DNA of 30,890 nt from a virus. The stretch covers positions 1 through 30,890 of IMG/VR virus record IMGVR_UViG_3300025949_000069, one strand, 5' to 3'. Both the position numbers and the translations under genes were made by a program. Within the stretch, counting starts at the first letter, position 1. Every line of letters starts with the position of its first letter. The notes under the pieces were generated by a model that was not told the origin of the DNA, ran no database searches, and worked only from the letters and a program-made list of their open reading frames with translations. Positions 19,843 through 28,410 of the stretch are shown in pieces.

Positions 19843-20793
19843 ATGAGCGAAGCCACGACCGAGACCGTTGCCCCCGCGACCAACGGCGCCGCACCCGTGC
19901 AGGCGCCCACCGAGCCGGCTAAGACGCCGGAGACAGCAGAAGTCAAGAAGCCCGAGGCGCCCAAGCCGGCCCCGGGCGTCAAGGACTGGTCGGCCATCAC
20001 CGCCGCCGAGAAGCGCCTCACGCGAGAGCGCCAAGGCGTGGAAGCGCGCGCCAAGGAAGTGGCGGCCAAGGAAGCGCAGCTAGCCGAGCGCGAGAAGGGC
20101 ACTTCTGCTGGGATGGAGGCTCTCCGGAAGGCGTACAACGATGGGGACTATTCCAAGATCGAGAGCGAGTTCCCGGACATCTACAAGCGCCTCACTCAGC
20201 ACAAGTTGTCTGCCAAGCGGCCCGCAGCACCCGCCGCACCGCCTCCGGTCACCGAGGAGGCCATCCTAGCCAAGCTGGAAGCACGCCAGAAGGCCGACCA
20301 CGAGAAGGCTGTAGCGGAGCGCTGGACGGGCATCGAAGCGACGTGGGCAGAGCACATCAAGACGGCTGGAGAGAAGTTCCCGCTACTGGCAATCGAGTGG
20401 GAAGACGATCCCGACTTGATTCGCAATACGCTCCGTGATATGGATAAGCGTCCTACGGCGCTCACGTTCGACGCGGCGTCCGCAGAGATGGAGTCCTGGC
20501 TAAAGACCAGGCTGGAGCGTAGACAGAAAGCGCTCGCCCCCACCGGCCAGGTGGAACCGAAGACACCGTCAGTTAGCAGCCCTGGAGACACAGCGGGCAA
20601 CGTGAGTGGGTCGGGTGGTCCGACGACACTTACAGGCCGACTCTCGCAAGAGTCCGCGATGCCCGCTGCTCCGGCAGCCCCTGCGGGGACGGTTCAGGGA
20701 GATGATCCCGTGAGCGTCATCCGACGGAGGCAGGAACACGAGGCCCGCGAGCTTGAACGAGCTACCGCGGAGTTCGTGGCGCGACGTAAGTAG
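19843..20793 (+). CDS. Scaffold protein
   Basis: The GAGGAAG ribosome-binding site is just before the ATG at 19843. The 316-residue product is very charged, with a Pro/Ala/Thr/Glu-rich start (residues 1-48), a coiled coil (residues 55-95, EKRLTRERQGVEARAKEVAA), a helical centre and a basic C-terminal helix (VIRRRQEHEARELERATAEF). Composition, coiled coil, and location between portal and major capsid protein are what scaffolds show. It should support procapsid assembly and then leave; there is no visible protease motif. Confidence 0.85.
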   Translation: MSEATTETVAPATNGAAPVQAPTEPAKTPETAEVKKPEAPKPAPGVKDWSAITAAEKRLTRERQGVEARAKEVAAKEAQLAEREKGTSAGMEALRKAYNDGDYSKIESEFPDIYKRLTQHKLSAKRPAAPAAPPPVTEEAILAKLEARQKADHEKAVAERWTGIEATWAEHIKTAGEKFPLLAIEWEDDPDLIRNTLRDMDKRPTALTFDAASAEMESWLKTRLERRQKALAPTGQVEPKTPSVSSPGDTAGNVSGSGGPTTLTGRLSQESAMPAAPAAPAGTVQGDDPVSVIRRRQEHEARELERATAEFVARRK

Positions 20794-20804
20794 CGCTTCC
20801 GACT

Positions 20805-20819
20805 CTCCGCCCCGCGGAG
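20805..20819 (+). promoter_or_regulatory. Hairpin that includes the capsid gene ribosome-binding site
   Basis: CTCCGC (20805-20810), loop CCC, GCGGAG (20814-20819) form a perfect six-pair stem. The 3' arm contains GGAG (20816-20819), six bases before the capsid ATG at 20826, so the stem would cover the ribosome-binding site. It may limit or time translation, or protect the mRNA end after processing. It has no U-tract, so it is not a standard terminator. Confidence 0.6.
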
Positions 20820-20825
20820 TGTCTC

Positions 20826-22073
20826 ATGGCTGATTTGGACATCACGGCATTTACGCCGGTCCTCAAGACGGTTTTCCCGAACGGCGAATACCCCAAGGAC
20901 GTAGTCTACAAGGGCTCGCCCCTTCTCGGCATCCTCCCCAAGGACCCCAAGGCCGCCGGACTCGGCGAGTTGATCAAGGTCCCGCTCCGCTACGGCCTGC
21001 CCCAGGGCCGGTCGGCGACGGCTGGCACCGTGCTCGGCGCAAGCTCGGGTCAGAGCGCGTCGAAGTACAAAGCGTTCCAGATCACGACGGTCAACGACTA
21101 CGCGGCGGCGCGCATCACGGGTGACGTGATCGACCGGTCGAAGTCGAACCCCGGCGCGTTCATCCAGGGCGCCAAGAGCGAGATCGATGGCGCCATGCGC
21201 CAGCTCAAGCGCTCTGCGGTCCATGCGCTCTACCACAACGGTGGTGGCGCCATCGGGCAGATTTCGACGGGCTCGACGGTCGCCTCGCTCGTCCTCACGC
21301 TCGCCGAGACGGCGGATATCGTGTGGTTCGAGGTCGGCCAGTTCATCCAGGCGGCCACGACCGACGGCACCAGCGGTTCGCTCAAGACCGGCTCGGCGCA
21401 GATCACCGCGATCGACCGCAACGCCGGCACCATCACGACGAGCGGCGCCAACTGGTCGACGCAGATCACCGGCCTGGCGACGAGCGACTACCTGTTCGTC
21501 TCGGGCGACTTCGGCCTCAAGATGAGCGGCCTGGACGCGTGGATCCCCACTACGGCTCCTGGCGCCACGCTCTTCTTCGGCGTCGACCGCACGGCGGACC
21601 TCCAGCGTCTGTCTGGCGTCCGTGCGTCGGCGAGCCTCGCGGGTACTCCCATCGAGGAAGCGCTGCTCACTGCGGTCGAGCTGGTGTCGCGTCAGGGCGG
21701 GATGCCCGACACGATCGTCATGCACACGCAGGACTTCAAGAACCTCCAGAACAGCCTTGGGACGCGTGCACGCTACGTCCTGACGCCCTCGTTCGACGCG
21801 TCGACGGTCGGCTTCCGTGCCATCGAGATCATCCTCGGTGACGTGGAGTGCCGCATCTACGCAGACCGCGACTGCCCGCGTGGACGCATGTACGTGCTCC
21901 AGTTGGACACGTGGATGCTCTACTCGCTCGGCGGCATCCCCAAGATGCTGAACAACGACGGCCTCGACATGCTGCGCGTCGTGACGGCGGACTCGGTCGA
22001 GTTCCAGGGCGTGTACCGTGCGCAGCTCGCCTGCAACGCGCCTGGCTTCAACGGCGTGTTCACGATCGGCTGA
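20826..22073 (+). CDS. Major capsid protein
   Basis: The 415-residue product, opening MADLDITAFTPVLKTVFPNG, should form the head shell. Features that fit HK97-like capsid proteins of podoviruses: an N-terminal strand-helix start, VPLRYGLPQGRSATAGTVLG, a central helix with IDGAMRQLKRSAVHALYHNG, and a beta-rich P-domain-like end. A Thr/Ser/Gly-rich middle part (residues about 165-235) may be an inserted surface domain. Leucine codons are almost all CTC and CTG with no CTA, unlike portal or nozzle, as expected for a very abundant protein. Its location after the scaffold supports the call. Confidence 0.9.
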   Translation: MADLDITAFTPVLKTVFPNGEYPKDVVYKGSPLLGILPKDPKAAGLGELIKVPLRYGLPQGRSATAGTVLGASSGQSASKYKAFQITTVNDYAAARITGDVIDRSKSNPGAFIQGAKSEIDGAMRQLKRSAVHALYHNGGGAIGQISTGSTVASLVLTLAETADIVWFEVGQFIQAATTDGTSGSLKTGSAQITAIDRNAGTITTSGANWSTQITGLATSDYLFVSGDFGLKMSGLDAWIPTTAPGATLFFGVDRTADLQRLSGVRASASLAGTPIEEALLTAVELVSRQGGMPDTIVMHTQDFKNLQNSLGTRARYVLTPSFDASTVGFRAIEIILGDVECRIYADRDCPRGRMYVLQLDTWMLYSLGGIPKMLNNDGLDMLRVVTADSVEFQGVYRAQLACNAPGFNGVFTIG

Positions 22074-22076
22074 GCC

Positions 22077-22505
22077 ATGGCGAACCGCACAGTACATAGC
22101 GAGTACGGCTCGCTAGACCGTAACGTGGTCGTGGTCTATGCGCACATGAACGTCGGGGCTACCGGCGCCATCACTGCGCAGGACTGCAACGGCGTCACGC
22201 TGTCTCGTACCGGGGTCGGGGCGTATCGACTGACGCTAGCGGATGTGTATCCGCAGAGCGCAGCCAACTACGTCTCGGCTGGCACGCTGACTTCGCCACT
22301 CCTGTTCGTGGACTTCATCGTCCTCGATGCGGGTACGCGAATCGCGCCGACCATGACCATCATCAGCCAGACCGTCCACACCGACGGCATCATCAACATC
22401 CAGTTCGACTCCGCGGCCAACACGCCCGTCGAGTTGAACAGCGGATGTACCGTCCGGTTCGCCATTCACCTCAAGAACTCCACGACTCCGCGAAAGGGCT
22501 CCTGA
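22077..22505 (+). CDS. Probable capsid-associated protein
   Basis: The ATG at 22077 is three bases after the capsid gene stop. The 142-residue product is beta-rich (RNVVVVYAHMNVGATGAITA, DCNGVTLSRTGVGAYRLTLA, and an end FAIHLKNSTTPRKGS). I recognise this string as a common but unnamed family next to phage capsid genes: it opens with 'aNRTVhseYGsLdrdvV' and ends in 'lkNS..prKG'. It could decorate the capsid or fill a head vertex; this is inferred from position. It uses CTA codons, unlike its neighbours, so it is probably less abundant. Confidence 0.7.
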   Translation: MANRTVHSEYGSLDRNVVVVYAHMNVGATGAITAQDCNGVTLSRTGVGAYRLTLADVYPQSAANYVSAGTLTSPLLFVDFIVLDAGTRIAPTMTIISQTVHTDGIINIQFDSAANTPVELNSGCTVRFAIHLKNSTTPRKGS

Positions 22506-22507
22506 TC

Positions 22508-23197
22508 ATGAGCATCACCGACACCTCCATTGGCCTTGGCGTAGTCCTGGGCACCCCGAGCGCGAACGGCGCTGGCGCGATCTTCTCGGTCCAGTCGGAC
22601 CGATTCGGCGTGCAGCTCAACGCGGACTTCCGCGCACGGTTCGCGGCCATGGCGGCCAAGAACATGGTCTTTTCGACCAGCACGGCAACGGCGGGCACCA
22701 CGATCGTGGCGGCCAACGTGGCCCCGCCCGCGGCGGCGGCGGCGACGTTCCTGTCGCTCTACAACCCCGTGGGCAACACCTACGACTTCGAAGTGCTGTT
22801 CGCCGACATCGCACGCATCTCTGGCACCGACGGCGCGCAGGCATGGTACTGGTGCGTGAGCGCCGGCAACACGGCGGCCCTCACGGCGACCACGACCTCG
22901 GCAGCGACCCCTCAGGCGGCTCGCGCAGGCACCTCGACGGCCAAGGCGTACACGCAGGCGGCCATTACGGGTGGCCTGGTCCACACGACCATGCGCATGT
23001 TCCCAACGGTCGGCTTCGCGGCAGCCATCGCGGCCACCACGCCCAACCAGATCGTCCGCGAGTACGTGGACGGGTCGATCGTCGTGCCGCCCGGCTCGGT
23101 GCTGACGCTCGCCCCTGGAGCGGTCGGTACCGCCGTCGTCGCGTCGGCGTCGATCACGTGGGCGGAGCTGCCCATCACCGGTACGGGCGGCGTCTGA
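22508..23197 (+). CDS. Probable abundant structural protein
   Basis: The 229-residue product starts at the ATG at 22508, two bases after the previous stop. It is Ala/Thr/Val-rich and beta-like (IGLGVVLGTPSANGAGAIFS, VFSTSTATAGTTIVAANVAP, QIVREYVDGSIVVPPGSVLT, and a closing ITWAELPI). The 'VPPGSVLTL' and 'WaElPi' end is seen in several phage surface and capsid-decoration proteins. Codon use is strongly biased to GCC, ACC, CTC and CTG, as in the capsid gene. It is likely a second major virion protein, possibly a decoration protein; the exact role is unknown. Confidence 0.65.
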   Translation: MSITDTSIGLGVVLGTPSANGAGAIFSVQSDRFGVQLNADFRARFAAMAAKNMVFSTSTATAGTTIVAANVAPPAAAAATFLSLYNPVGNTYDFEVLFADIARISGTDGAQAWYWCVSAGNTAALTATTTSAATPQAARAGTSTAKAYTQAAITGGLVHTTMRMFPTVGFAAAIAATTPNQIVREYVDGSIVVPPGSVLTLAPGAVGTAVVASASITWAELPITGTGGV

Positions 23198-23430
23198 TGT
23201 CCGGTCCCGAGGCTGTAGAGTCTCGGGTGCGTTCGATGCTCGGCGGCAAGCCAGAGATGGCAGCCGCCGAGCCAGACGCAGACGACCTCGGAGAAGTGGT
23301 CGACCCCGAGCAGATGACGCTAGAGGCTGGCTCTGCCGACCTCATCGCAGCGGTTCAGGCGGGCGACCCTGGAGCGGTTTCTCGCGCCTTCCGCTCCATG
23401 TTCGAAGCGCTGATGAGTCCCACCGAGTGA
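23197..23430 (+). CDS. Small acidic hypothetical protein
   Basis: The ATG at 23197 overlaps the previous stop by one base (TGATG). The 77-residue product is acidic (EPDADDLGEVVDPEQMTLEA) with a C-terminal helix (ADLIAAVQAGDPGAVSRAFR). Small acidic proteins of this kind precede the adaptor gene in many phages. Function unknown. Confidence 0.6.
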   Translation: MSGPEAVESRVRSMLGGKPEMAAAEPDADDLGEVVDPEQMTLEAGSADLIAAVQAGDPGAVSRAFRSMFEALMSPTE

Positions 23431-23439
23431 GGTAGCCGC

Positions 23440-24168
23440 ATGGCCCGTGTCCGCACCCTGCTACAGCTTCGCACCGAAGTCCGGCAGCGTGCGGACATGG
23501 AGGGCGATAGCCACGTCACCGACGCGGAGATCACCCGCTTTGTCAACCAGTCGTGCGCGCGATTGCACGCCATGATGGTGGACTATGACGAGGCGTACTT
23601 CATGTGTCGCGCCACGTTGACCACGGTGGCGGGCACGGCGCTCTACGCCGTGTCCAAGATCGACGGCGTCGAAACGGGATTCTACAAGCTCCTCCACGTC
23701 GCTGCGAACATCAACGGCTGGCAGCGCTCGCTAGACCGATGGACGCCAGAGAAGCGGACCCTCTACGAGAACGCGTCAACGTGGGGCGTGCAAGCGCTCC
23801 CGGTGTCCTACCGGCTCAGCATCCAGTCTAACAACGCTTCCGCTGGAGGTGTTGGACTGTTCTTCTCGCCCACGCCTGACGGTGCCTACGTCATCACGGT
23901 AGACTACGTCCCGTCGTTCGTGGACCTAGTGGCCGATGGCGACAACTACTGGTCGGGTGATGGCTGGGAGGAGTGGGTGGTCCTCGACGCGGCCATCAAA
24001 TGCTTGACCAAAGAGGAGTCTTCGACGACGGACCTTGTGAACGAGCGCGATCGCGTCCTGCTCGACATCCAGGCCCAGATACGGACACCCGACCTCGACC
24101 ACCCGGGCACCGTGCGCGACACGGAGAACGCCGGGTATGGTAGGGACTGGATGCAGGTTCGTTCATGA
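23440..24168 (+). CDS. Head-to-tail adaptor (T7 gp11-like)
   Basis: The 242-residue product starts at ATG 23440 with GAGG a few bases upstream. It opens with MARVRTLLQLRTEVRQRADM, GDSHVTDAEITRFVNQSCAR and LHAMMVDYDEAYF, the typical N-terminal helices of podovirus adaptor or connector proteins, followed by a beta domain (GTALYAVSKIDGVETGFYKL) and a helix with WVVLDAAIKCLTKEES. It should sit under the portal and bind the nozzle. The order portal, scaffold, capsid, adaptor, nozzle is that of T7-like phages. Confidence 0.7.
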   Translation: MARVRTLLQLRTEVRQRADMEGDSHVTDAEITRFVNQSCARLHAMMVDYDEAYFMCRATLTTVAGTALYAVSKIDGVETGFYKLLHVAANINGWQRSLDRWTPEKRTLYENASTWGVQALPVSYRLSIQSNNASAGGVGLFFSPTPDGAYVITVDYVPSFVDLVADGDNYWSGDGWEEWVVLDAAIKCLTKEESSTTDLVNERDRVLLDIQAQIRTPDLDHPGTVRDTENAGYGRDWMQVRS

Positions 24169-24404
24169 CCGCTCAGATTGACCTCGTCTCTACCGGCAAC
24201 CCAGACCACGTCCAGCTAGAGACGGCGGTCCGCCGCGCGTTGGACCAGGCGCGGCGCCAGACCATCGACGCTGCTACCGATGCCGAGAGCTATCAGGCTG
24301 GCTCGCCGACGGATTGGGCTAGCCCTGCCCCCACGACGCAGGACGCGGCGTTGAACCGCTTGGCGGCGGCGGTGTCCGGTCTGCTCGGTGGGCCTATCCC
24401 GTGA
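24165..24404 (+). CDS. Small hypothetical protein between adaptor and nozzle
   Basis: The ATG overlaps the previous stop and the TGA overlaps a GTG of the nozzle gene (GTGA at 24401). The 79-residue product is helical at first (LETAVRRALDQARRQTIDAA), then Pro-rich with a short C-terminal helix (ALNRLAAAVSGLLGG). Function unknown; it may be a minor tail component. Confidence 0.55.
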   Translation: MTAQIDLVSTGNPDHVQLETAVRRALDQARRQTIDAATDAESYQAGSPTDWASPAPTTQDAALNRLAAAVSGLLGGPIP

Positions 24405-27400
24405 GCCTAGACAAGCGCGTTGTGACGGTGCCGCTCGTGGACGGCCTGTCAGACAATGACGACAACTTCGCGAGTGACCCGCCGGGGTGGATCTCCATCG
24501 GCGAGGTCCGCTGGTCGCGTGACAAGCAGATCGGCAAGCGTAACGGCGTAGCGCTGGACGTGGCCCACGGGTCTGGTACCCAGGCGGCGATTGCCAAGGC
24601 TCCGAACTCCATCGTCGACATGGATGGAGTCCCGCACCTGCTCACCGCTGACGGGACACTACGACGCGACCCTATCTTCGGGTCGTGGTCGTACGTCAAT
24701 GCGTCTGCCCCACGACCGTCGCGGTTGGTCTCTGACCCTCTAGTTAGGGTCAATGACACGACCAACAAGTCCGACGTGGCAGTGGCCGGTAACACCGCCT
24801 GTGCCGTGTGGGAGGTCATCAAGCCGGCGGGTACCGTACCCGTAGTCTATTACGGCTTCTGGGATATCAGCGGGGACGTTCCGCGGCCCTTGGCCCCACC
24901 GGTGGCCGTAGTGGGCAACGCGCCGCGCGTGGTGGCGCTGGCATCTCGCTACTTCGTGATGACGTGGATCGACCTACCCACGGGCGCCCGGCACATCCAG
25001 TCGGCCGCGTACGACACCACGGCAGGCACGTACACGTTTGGTGGGACGATTGTGCTCGATGCCATCGGCATCGGCGGGTCTAACCAGTACGCGCTAGGCA
25101 CCAGCGCAGACCTCACATCGTACGCGATCGTCTCGTACCTCACTGGCGCGACGAACCAGGCGAAGAAGCTCGACAACACGGGCACGGCGACGGCGACTAT
25201 CGCGCTTACCGCGATGTCCGGCGCACAGCACGTTATTCACAACAGCGCGATCAGCAAGATCGTAGTGATCGACGGCACGGGCACCGTCCAGCACTTCGCA
25301 GACACGTTCGGTGGCGTTGGCACAGTCATCACGCCTTTTACAGCACCTCCGAGTGGCAGGTACGCGGGGCAGTTCTTCCGTGCCACCATCGGCCTTTTCG
25401 ACGCCACTGGTAGGATGCTTATTGCCCGGTCTACCGCTGGGCCGCACGGCACCGCTCTCGCTGGTCCGATGGGCGCTCAGGTGGCCGTGCTCGATACGGC
25501 GTTCGCCGTTCTGTACGACGGTGTGAACGTCCTCGGTGGGATTGCTATCGCCGGCCACTGCTCGCCGTTCATCACCCGTACGGCATGCTGCTACTTCGCT
25601 GTCTCTCATGAGTCCGCGTACTACACGGCAGATCAGGACCCCACCACAACGACACCGACCGTGTCCGCGTTCCGCGCCGCGCCGGTTGCCTATGTGGTGC
25701 GCGCCTACGTCGACACGCACAACGCCATGCAGCTCGCGGCGGTGGGTCGTTACGGTCAGGATGCGATAGAGCTTCTTGGAAACGCCGCAGTAGGCACCCC
25801 TGTCGTGTCTACCGGCACCTCGCACCTGCCGCACATGGCATATGACCCGTCAGCTACTGACCCGCGACTAGTCACCGCGTACCCGGCCCGCATGGCTGAT
25901 TTCCTCGGCGGGACACTGGGCACGTTCAAGCGCGGCGTGGACATCGCGCAGTGCTGGCCGCACACGACTACCCCGGCCCGCAACGTCAACGCTCAGGCGC
26001 TGCGGATCATCGGCTGCGGTCACGGCACCAGCAGCATCGACGGCAACGAGCATGTGGAGATGACGCCAGAGGCTCCGCAGTGGCTGGAGATCAGCGGCTC
26101 GGACGCGGCTAGCGTCGGCAATGCCTATCCGGTCGGCGCGGGCAGCCACATCGACACGACAGGCACACCGTGGGGTGGTGGCCCGAACCCCAACAAGCAA
26201 TGGGGGTTTTGCGTCGTGTGGCGCTACGTGGATGCCCGCGGCGCTCTGCATCGGTCTGCGCCGTCGTCCGTGTACTACGCGCTTTACGCGGAGCTGGTTG
26301 GCGGTGGTGGCGAAGCGGCCAAGCTCGTGTTCGAGCCGTGGCGACCGATGGGGCTACTCGGAGAGCGCGGCACCACCCCGGAGATCGAGGTGTACGCGGC
26401 GCCATACGATGCGCCGGGGGACTTCCGGCTCCTCGGCATCGTGACGCCTGTACCGGATACCACTGTCGACGAAGGCCGTGTGTATGTGGCGCTGACCAAC
26501 GGCGGAACGCCACTCGCCTATTCCGTTGGCGTGACGGCTACGTGGGATGCCAAGGACCCGCGCAACGCGACGCCTCGCCAGTTGTACACCACCGCGCTCG
26601 CAGGTTCCGGGCTGGCGGCCACGCCTAGCCCGGCGCTGCTCTCCATCTGCTCTACGCAGTCTCGTCTTTGGGGCCTGAGCGGCGAGGACCGCCTAGATGT
26701 CTGGTACACCAAGCCCATCGCGCTTGGTTACGCGCCCGAATGGTCTGACACGCTACGCGTGAGGGTGCCTCAGGATGGCGGTCCCTCTGTGGCTATCGCA
26801 GCCATCGACGACAAGGTGGTCGTCTTCAAGCGGACCAAGGTGTTCGTGATCGAAGGCGACGGTGGCGACGCCTCCGGCAATAGCAGCTCCCTACGTACTC
26901 CGCGGCTGGTGTCGTCTGACGTTGGATGCGACTCGGTCGAGAGCGTGGTCGAAGGTCCGTTCGGCATCATCTTCCACAGCGAGCGCGGGTTTATGGTCCT
27001 AGGCCGTGACCTGACCTACAACTTCATCGGCGCGCCCGTTATGGATCAACTCACGCCTGCGTCTTCGGACGGCGTGAGCCGCATCGTCGTTAGCTCGTGC
27101 ATCATACCGAGCGAGACCGAGGTCAGGTTCGCGACCAAGACAGCCAGGTCGTCCAACGCGGGGCTGGGCCTCGCCTGGAACTACCGATTGAACCGGTGGA
27201 CCCGCCGTAGCGTGACCGTGCTGCCGGTGGCCTTCAACGCCAACGTGGGCGGGGTGGAGTGGTTCGATTGCTTCCATACCTCCAACGGCTCGGACATTTA
27301 CAAAGAGACGCCGTACGTCTGGACGTATGCGCCGTTTCAGCAGTCCATGCAGTCGTCGTGGGTCAAGCTCAACGGGATCGCCGGCTACGGCCGGGTCTGG

Positions 27401-27727
27401 CGAGCCGTGTTCGTGTTCAAGCACTACGGAGACGCCAACACCGGCACCGGTATCACCATCACGTGTTCGGCCGACTATACGTCCGCGCTGGACGTGACAC
27501 GCGCATGGTCTCCAGCGGACCTGGCAGCGCTACAGGACTCGTCTGGTAGGATTGAGCTGTCGGTCAAGCCGCTGACGCAGAAGTGCGAGGCGATCCAGTT
27601 CAACATCGCAGAGACCGACGACGCAAAGCTAGATACGGGTCGCGGCTTCGACCTCATTGGTGTAACACTAGAGGTGGGCGTCAAGCGTGGCGCGTACAAG
27701 CGGCTCCCTGCCGCAGCGAGGAAGTAG
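24401..27727 (+). CDS. Tail nozzle-like protein (T7 gp12 type)
   Basis: The 1108-residue product starts at GTG overlapping the previous stop. It is nearly all beta, with repeated propeller-like blades and few helices. The segments DKVVVFKRTKVFVIEGDG (residues about 805-822), VVEGPFGIIFHSERGFMVLG and LAWNYRLNRWTRRSV are hallmarks of podovirus nozzle (tail tubular protein B) beta-propellers. A less usual N-terminal half (residues about 150-500) has further blades; the protein is longer than the 794 residues of T7 gp12. It would form the end of the short tail. Confidence 0.75.
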   Translation: MSLDKRVVTVPLVDGLSDNDDNFASDPPGWISIGEVRWSRDKQIGKRNGVALDVAHGSGTQAAIAKAPNSIVDMDGVPHLLTADGTLRRDPIFGSWSYVNASAPRPSRLVSDPLVRVNDTTNKSDVAVAGNTACAVWEVIKPAGTVPVVYYGFWDISGDVPRPLAPPVAVVGNAPRVVALASRYFVMTWIDLPTGARHIQSAAYDTTAGTYTFGGTIVLDAIGIGGSNQYALGTSADLTSYAIVSYLTGATNQAKKLDNTGTATATIALTAMSGAQHVIHNSAISKIVVIDGTGTVQHFADTFGGVGTVITPFTAPPSGRYAGQFFRATIGLFDATGRMLIARSTAGPHGTALAGPMGAQVAVLDTAFAVLYDGVNVLGGIAIAGHCSPFITRTACCYFAVSHESAYYTADQDPTTTTPTVSAFRAAPVAYVVRAYVDTHNAMQLAAVGRYGQDAIELLGNAAVGTPVVSTGTSHLPHMAYDPSATDPRLVTAYPARMADFLGGTLGTFKRGVDIAQCWPHTTTPARNVNAQALRIIGCGHGTSSIDGNEHVEMTPEAPQWLEISGSDAASVGNAYPVGAGSHIDTTGTPWGGGPNPNKQWGFCVVWRYVDARGALHRSAPSSVYYALYAELVGGGGEAAKLVFEPWRPMGLLGERGTTPEIEVYAAPYDAPGDFRLLGIVTPVPDTTVDEGRVYVALTNGGTPLAYSVGVTATWDAKDPRNATPRQLYTTALAGSGLAATPSPALLSICSTQSRLWGLSGEDRLDVWYTKPIALGYAPEWSDTLRVRVPQDGGPSVAIAAIDDKVVVFKRTKVFVIEGDGGDASGNSSSLRTPRLVSSDVGCDSVESVVEGPFGIIFHSERGFMVLGRDLTYNFIGAPVMDQLTPASSDGVSRIVVSSCIIPSETEVRFATKTARSSNAGLGLAWNYRLNRWTRRSVTVLPVAFNANVGGVEWFDCFHTSNGSDIYKETPYVWTYAPFQQSMQSSWVKLNGIAGYGRVWRAVFVFKHYGDANTGTGITITCSADYTSALDVTRAWSPADLAALQDSSGRIELSVKPLTQKCEAIQFNIAETDDAKLDTGRGFDLIGVTLEVGVKRGAYKRLPAAARK

Positions 27728-27729
27728 CC

Positions 27730-28410
27730 ATGGCATTCGTAGGCACAGGCGGCGCGCTAGAGGGGCTTTACGGAGCCCTTGGCAATCCTACGTCCATCGA
27801 CCGTCAGCGGCTGTACGGAGCCCAGACGGGGGCGCTAGGCGCTCAGATCCAGGGCCACGAGGCAGAGGCCCGTCGTGCGGCGGCATCTGGTGCGACATCT
27901 GCCATGGGTGGCGGTAACCCGTTCCTCGCCGGACGCGTTGGGGCTCAGGGTGGAGCGGATGCCGTCCAGCGCATCGCGTCTCAGGGCGTGCAGCAGCAGG
28001 CGCAACTGTCGGCGCAGCAGGCGGCCCAGGAGCTACAGGCCCGACAGCATCAAGGCCAGTGGGCGCAACAGATGCTCGGTGGTCTCATCGGAGCAGGCGG
28101 CCAGGTACTCGGGATGGCGGTGCCTGCGTTCGGGGCGCTCGGCGGCGGCGGTGCTGCTAGCCGACTCGGCGGAGCCATTGGCGGCGCTCCTGGGGGCCTC
28201 GGTGGCATCCTCGGCGGTCAGACCGCCATGCCGCCGGGCTCCACGCTCCTGAGCCCGCAGAGCGGCCAGGGCATCCCGCAGGCCGCTCCTATGGCCTCTG
28301 CTCAGACGCCTCAGGTAGGCATCGGCTCTGGCGGGTTCTCCGCCCAAGGCATGACGGCTCCTCCTGGGATGCGCTGGGACCCGACCACCAACCAGTGGGT
28401 GTCGGTCTGA
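27730..28410 (+). CDS. Gly/Ala/Gln-rich ejection-type virion protein
   Basis: GAGGAAG precedes the ATG at 27730. The 226-residue product is helical at 10-120 with a Gln/Ala-rich stretch (QGVQQQAQLSAQQAAQELQA, then QHQGQWAQQMLGGLIGAGGQ) and a Gly-rich, low-complexity second half (residues 130-200), and it ends in MRWDPTTNQWVSV. Its composition and its location after the nozzle fit the internal or ejection proteins of podoviruses (in the region of T7 gp14). The hydrophobic Gly segment may interact with membranes. The role is inferred. Confidence 0.55.
   Translation: MAFVGTGGALEGLYGALGNPTSIDRQRLYGAQTGALGAQIQGHEAEARRAAASGATSAMGGGNPFLAGRVGAQGGADAVQRIASQGVQQQAQLSAQQAAQELQARQHQGQWAQQMLGGLIGAGGQVLGMAVPAFGALGGGGAASRLGGAIGGAPGGLGGILGGQTAMPPGSTLLSPQSGQGIPQAAPMASAQTPQVGIGSGGFSAQGMTAPPGMRWDPTTNQWVSV

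Noticed and set aside
20694-22097. 467-codon minus-strand open frame across the capsid gene
   Set aside because: It is the complement of a codon-biased, clearly coding capsid gene; its product is Arg/Asp/Glu-rich without any motif, a common artefact in G+C-rich DNA.
2661-27735. Recurring CCATGG at gene starts (2663, 3008, 10211, 22075, 27728)
   Set aside because: It is explained by short gaps after stop codons and a frequent Gly/Ala/Asp second codon; several of these starts have ribosome-binding sites inside the preceding gene.
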